From contig NZ_QLUW01000001.1 of the NCBI RefSeq assembly GCF_003268025.1, positions 1,054,001 to 1,118,000 on the forward strand: a stretch of DNA of 64,000 nt. The letters are read 5' to 3'. Below are positions 60,703 through 64,000 of the stretch, one piece after another (the stretch's first letter is position 1; the number at the start of each line of letters is the position of its first letter). Source of the stretch: Paenibacillus montanisoli. Lineage in GTDB: Bacteria > Bacillota > Bacilli > Paenibacillales > Paenibacillaceae. The notes below the pieces were generated by a model. The model had not been told where the DNA came from, ran no database searches, and saw nothing but the letters and a program-made list of their open reading frames with translations. Both the position numbers and the translations under genes were made by a program.

Positions 60703-63132
60703 ATGAAAGTTCGAACCTATAACGGCATCTATCGCGAGAGCTGGAACAGCCGCATCGCATTCCCGCTCGGCGGGATGGGGGCCGGCATGCTTTGCCTCGG
60801 CGGCGGCGGCGGCCTATCGCAAGTATCGCTGCGAAACTATCCCGATCTTCCGAACGAGCCCTATGTCTATTCGGCGGTTTGCATCAAGTCCGATGAGGGA
60901 AGCAGCATCGCGCGCGTGCTGGAAGGCCCGATCGCGAGGTGGAAGCTGTTCGGCTACCATCAGAAGGACGTCGATCCCGGCCATTATTTGCGGCATTACG
61001 GCTTGCCCCGCTTCAAAAATAGCGCCTTTACGTCCCGCTTTCCGTTCGCCACCGTGCGTTTGCAGGACGACAAGCTGCCGATCGAGGCGGAAATAACGGG
61101 CTGGAGTCCGTTTGCTCCGCTCCATGCGGATGACTCGAGCCTTCCGGCAGCGGCGCTGGAATATACGTTTACGAATCGCTCGGACAAACCGCTTGAGCTC
61201 GTGTATTCGTTCCATGCCAAGAACTTCATGGCGTCGCATGAAGATACCGGGGAGGTCCTTGCCGCACCGAATGGTTTCATCCTTCATCAGCCGGCAGCCA
61301 AGGACAGGCCGTGGGAGCAAGGGGCATTCTGCGCGGCGGTGGACGATCAACGCTGCAAGGTCAATTATGCCTGGTTCCGGGGAGGCTGGTTCGATTCGCA
61401 GACGATGGCCTGGCATGCCGTGGAGGCAGGCGAAATGCCTTCGAATCCGCCGATCACGGAAGGCAAGCCGAGTCCGGGCGCAAGCTTGTACGTACCGATT
61501 GCTTTAGCGCCCGGGGAACGGCAGACCGTCAAGCTGATGCTGTCCTGGTTTGTGCCGGAGACGGATTACCGCTACGGCGATTCGGAGCTGCCGGCGGAAG
61601 AGCCGTGCACCCATAAGCCCTGGTACGCCGGCCGCTATGAGAATGTGCAGGCGGTTGCGAGCGACTGGGCGCGGCGTTATGACGAACTGTATGCGCTGAG
61701 CAAGCAGTTCAGCGATTGTTATTACGATACGACGCTTCCCGCCGAGGTCATGGAAGCATCGTCCGCCAATCTGTCGATTTTGAAATCGCCGACCGTGCTC
61801 AGGCAGACCGACGGGAGATTATGGTCTTGGGAAGGCGTTAACGAGACGACCGGCTCCTGCCACGGCTCCTGCACGCATGTATGGAACTATGCGCAAGCGC
61901 TGCCTCATTTGTTTCCGGCGGAGTCGCGCGCGCTGCGGGCAACGGAGGTGAACGAGTGCCAGGATGAGCACGGCCATCAAAACTTCAGGACTCCGCTGCC
62001 GATCAGGCCGGCTGCGCACAATTTCCATGCGGCGGCCGACGGCCAATTGGGCGGCATCATGAACACATACCGCGAATGGCGCATCAGCGGCGATTCGGCA
62101 TGGCTGAAGCAGCTGTGGCCGAAGGTGAAGCAGAGCCTCCGTTTTTGCATCGAATCCTGGGATCCCCGTCATCGGGGCGTGTTGGAGGAGCCGCATCACA
62201 ACACGTATGACATCGAATTTTGGGGCGCTAACGGGATGTGCACGTCTCTCTATCTAGGCGCGCTGAAGGCAGCTTCGCGAATGGCGGAGCATCTTGGCGA
62301 ATCGGCTGCTTTCTATGAAACGCTCTATGAAAGCGGGAGAGACATCATGGAAAATCAGCTGTTCAACGGCGAGTACTATGAACAGCATATCCAGTGGGAA
62401 GGCCTTCGGGAGCAGTCGCCGCTTACGATGGCGTCGATTAATATCAACTATTCGCCGGAGGCGGTTCAGCTCTTCAAGGAGGAAGGACCGAAATATCAGT
62501 ATGGCAAAGGGTGTTTGTCCGATGGCGTGATCGGCGCTTGGATCGCGGAAATGTGCGGTTTAGGGGAGATTCTGGACCGGAATCAAGTGAGGAGCCATTT
62601 GCTCAGCGTGTTTAAATACAACTTCCGGAAGGATCTTACCGGGCATGCGAATCTGCAGCGCTCCGGATTCGCGGTAGGCGAAGAAGGCGGATTGCTGCTT
62701 TGCACCTGGCCGCACGGCGGTCAATTGAAGCTGCCGTTCGTCTACAGCAACGAGGTCTGGACGGGCATTGAGTATCAGGTCGCTTCGCATCTGATGCTGC
62801 TCGGCTGCGTGGAGGAGGGGCTCGAAATCGTCCGTACCTGCCGCGACCGGTACGACGGCACGATCCGTAATCCTTATGACGAATGCGAGTGCGGCCATTG
62901 GTATGCCCGGGCGATGGCTTCCTACGGTCTTATTCAAGGCATGACCGGCATCCGGTACGATGCGCCGGAGCGGACGCTTTACGTTTCGCCGTCGATCGGA
63001 GGCGATTTCCGGAGCTTCCTCTCGACAAGCAGCGGGTACGGCACGGTGGGAGTGCGCGGCGGGGAGCCGTTCTTCGAGCCGGTTTACGGCGAGGTTCAAA
63101 TTGACCGTTTCGTGTACACGATGGAGAAATAG
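60703..63132 (+). CDS. GH116-type glycoside hydrolase, copy 2
   Basis: An 809-residue protein of the GBA2/DUF608 family without signal peptide. N-terminal motif SRIAFPLGGMGAGMLCLGG; barrel motifs CHGSCTHVWNYAQ near residue 391 and HNTYDIEFWGANG near 498. It differs from copy 1, where the first motif is CEGTCTHVWNYEQ, so two acidic residues are His and Ala here. GAGGAGG lies 12 bases before ATG 60703. No transporter or LacI-type operator was seen at its own promoter. The substrate may therefore differ from copies 1 and 3. Confidence 0.82.
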   Translation: MKVRTYNGIYRESWNSRIAFPLGGMGAGMLCLGGGGGLSQVSLRNYPDLPNEPYVYSAVCIKSDEGSSIARVLEGPIARWKLFGYHQKDVDPGHYLRHYGLPRFKNSAFTSRFPFATVRLQDDKLPIEAEITGWSPFAPLHADDSSLPAAALEYTFTNRSDKPLELVYSFHAKNFMASHEDTGEVLAAPNGFILHQPAAKDRPWEQGAFCAAVDDQRCKVNYAWFRGGWFDSQTMAWHAVEAGEMPSNPPITEGKPSPGASLYVPIALAPGERQTVKLMLSWFVPETDYRYGDSELPAEEPCTHKPWYAGRYENVQAVASDWARRYDELYALSKQFSDCYYDTTLPAEVMEASSANLSILKSPTVLRQTDGRLWSWEGVNETTGSCHGSCTHVWNYAQALPHLFPAESRALRATEVNECQDEHGHQNFRTPLPIRPAAHNFHAAADGQLGGIMNTYREWRISGDSAWLKQLWPKVKQSLRFCIESWDPRHRGVLEEPHHNTYDIEFWGANGMCTSLYLGALKAASRMAEHLGESAAFYETLYESGRDIMENQLFNGEYYEQHIQWEGLREQSPLTMASININYSPEAVQLFKEEGPKYQYGKGCLSDGVIGAWIAEMCGLGEILDRNQVRSHLLSVFKYNFRKDLTGHANLQRSGFAVGEEGGLLLCTWPHGGQLKLPFVYSNEVWTGIEYQVASHLMLLGCVEEGLEIVRTCRDRYDGTIRNPYDECECGHWYARAMASYGLIQGMTGIRYDAPERTLYVSPSIGGDFRSFLSTSSGYGTVGVRGGEPFFEPVYGEVQIDRFVYTMEK

Positions 63133-63197
63133 CGGGTGCGCCCGATCTGCTCTTAAAGCTCAAGATCGGCCTTCCCTGGCACTATGAAATAATAGCG

Positions 63198-63226
63198 TTT
63201 ACAAAAAAAAACATCGCTGATACAAT
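63198..63226 (+). promoter_or_regulatory. Promoter of the third GH116-type gene
   Basis: TTTACA (63198-63203), exactly 17 bases, TACAAT (63221-63226), preceded by AGCG. Identical hexamers, spacing and preceding bases to the promoter at 19373-19401. Confidence 0.75.
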
Positions 63227-63289
63227 ATGCTCGTACGCGTAAACGGCGATAGCTTCAAGCAAGATGGCCATTATTTTTTTTATCTATTC

Positions 63290-63303
63290 CGTTCACGTGA
63301 ACG
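63290..63303. promoter_or_regulatory. LacI-type operator before the third GH116-type gene
   Basis: CGTTCACGTGAACG, the same perfect core as at 19461-19474, preceded by TATTTTTTTTAT-like bases in both places. It lies about 65 bases after the -10 box. Confidence 0.85.
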
Positions 63304-63391
63304 TACTGGGATTTTTGCGACGTTATCACTTGGGAAATGAAACTTGAACGAAACTTGAACCACCTACAAAACGGCAAGGGGTGTTGGGGAC

Positions 63392-64000
63392 ATGGTTTAT
63401 ACGAAGGAGCAATTATTCGATTCATCGGGTCAGCGCACATATCCGGGCGAAGCGACGGAAGCGCTGTTCGTGCTTGGCGGCATCGGCACGGGCAATATTT
63501 CGATCGGCAGCCGCGGCGAGTTCAGAGATTGGGAGATTTTCAACAAGCCGGGCAAAGGCAGTCTAATGCCGAACACCCATTTCGCGATTTGGGCGAAGCC
63601 GGAAGGAGGCAAGCCGGTCACGAAGGTGCTGGAGTCGCGCCTCAACCTGCCGCACAGCAAATCGCACGGCTACCATCCGGTCACCGGCGCCGGACTGCCG
63701 CGCCTTGAGAAATCGACGATGCGCGGGGAATATCCGCTCGTTTGGGTCGATTTTGAGGACAAGGAGCTGCCTGTTCAAGTCACGCTCGAGGCGTTTACGC
63801 CTTTCATTCCGCTGAACGTGGACGATTCCGGCATTCCGGGCGCATATTTGACCTATCAGGTGACCAATACGTCGGATAAGCCGGTTGACGTGACGATCGC
63901 GGGCTCGCTCATGAATCCGATCGGAGGCCTAGGCTATGATTCGTTCGGCAACCTGGACGTGCGCAATGCCGGCGGCAACCGCAACGAATTCCGCCAAGCG
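63392..64000 (+). CDS. GH116-type glycoside hydrolase, copy 3, N-terminal part
   Basis: The frame is open to the window end (203 residues seen). The N-terminal domain has LFVLGGIGTGNISIGSRGEFRDWEIFNKPGKG, matching the GBA2_N opening of copy 1 (FPLGGIGTGSIGLAGNG ... DWEIFNRP) closely (short marks: LGGIGTGNISIG and DWEIFNKPG). TFIPLN-like VTLEAFTPFIPLNVDDS and GAYLTYQVTNTSDKPVDV continue it. The barrel with catalytic residues is outside the window. AAGGGGTG lies 9 bases before ATG 63392. A LacI operator and promoter like those at 19.4 kb precede it. Confidence 0.88.
   Translation, partial: MVYTKEQLFDSSGQRTYPGEATEALFVLGGIGTGNISIGSRGEFRDWEIFNKPGKGSLMPNTHFAIWAKPEGGKPVTKVLESRLNLPHSKSHGYHPVTGAGLPRLEKSTMRGEYPLVWVDFEDKELPVQVTLEAFTPFIPLNVDDSGIPGAYLTYQVTNTSDKPVDVTIAGSLMNPIGGLGYDSFGNLDVRNAGGNRNEFRQA

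Overview
The window reads as a chromosome segment of a spore-forming, moderately high-GC Firmicute of the Paenibacillaceae (Paenibacillus or Cohnella type). The grounds are two ger spore-germination operons, a SleB-like cortex hydrolase, split glycine decarboxylase genes (gcvPA/gcvPB), LipM-type lipoylation, AGGAGG ribosome sites with frequent GTG/TTG starts, and Bacillus-type riboswitches. No rRNA, tRNA, CRISPR array, prophage or transposase gene was seen. The assignment rests on gene content and style, not on a database search.

Layout. 1-2.4 kb: the end of an OmpR/VanR-type regulator, a VanS-like kinase and a VanY-like D,D-carboxypeptidase. 2.4-11.0 kb: a TPP-riboswitch-controlled ten-gene thiamine operon joining base salvage (ylmB, tenA, thiZXY) with thiazole synthesis and coupling (thiF, E, S, G, O). 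11.0-11.9 kb: a sugar isomerase-like TIM barrel. 11.9-17.8 kb: the glycine cleavage system, with gcvT-gcvPA-gcvPB on the minus strand behind a tandem glycine riboswitch, and gcvH-lipM divergent from it. 18.2-25.4 kb: a LacI regulator divergent from a sugar ABC transporter (binding protein and two permeases) and a GH116-type glycosidase. 25.6-27.3 kb: a TetR regulator and a SleB-like hydrolase. 27.3-35.3 kb: two back-to-back ger operons. 35.4-38.9 kb: an unusual regulator, an epimerase-like SDR lacking the catalytic Lys, and a DHDPS-like aldolase. 39-43.5 kb: small accessory genes (lipoprotein, truncated haemoglobin, YmaF, CDF transporter, a possible nuclease-fold protein, a kinase-like phosphotransferase). 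43.7-49.2 kb: an allantoin operon (allB, allC, pucG, a GGT-like gene). 49.3-56.8 kb: a FhuF-like protein with a Fur-like box, DUF1697, a second GGT-like gene, a second phosphotransferase, a MarR/MFS pair, a VOC protein and a TetR/DoxX pair. 56.8-60.5 kb: two cupins (one with a 13-residue repeat tail, one oxalate decarboxylase-like) around an AbrB-family membrane protein. 60.7-64 kb: two more GH116-type genes, the second cut by the window end.

How the parts connect. The 18-25 kb sugar locus and the last GH116 gene, about 40 kb away, share the same promoter architecture (TTTACA-N17-TACAAT) and the same CGTTCACGTGAACG palindrome, so they look like one LacI regulon. A dispersed intergenic repeat occurs twice in opposite orientation, after lipM and between the AbrB-family gene and oxdC. 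The end of gcvT carries a fourfold tandem hairpin repeat that includes its stop codon. These three, plus the regulator/SDR/DHDPS-like cassette, are the best leads for something undescribed.
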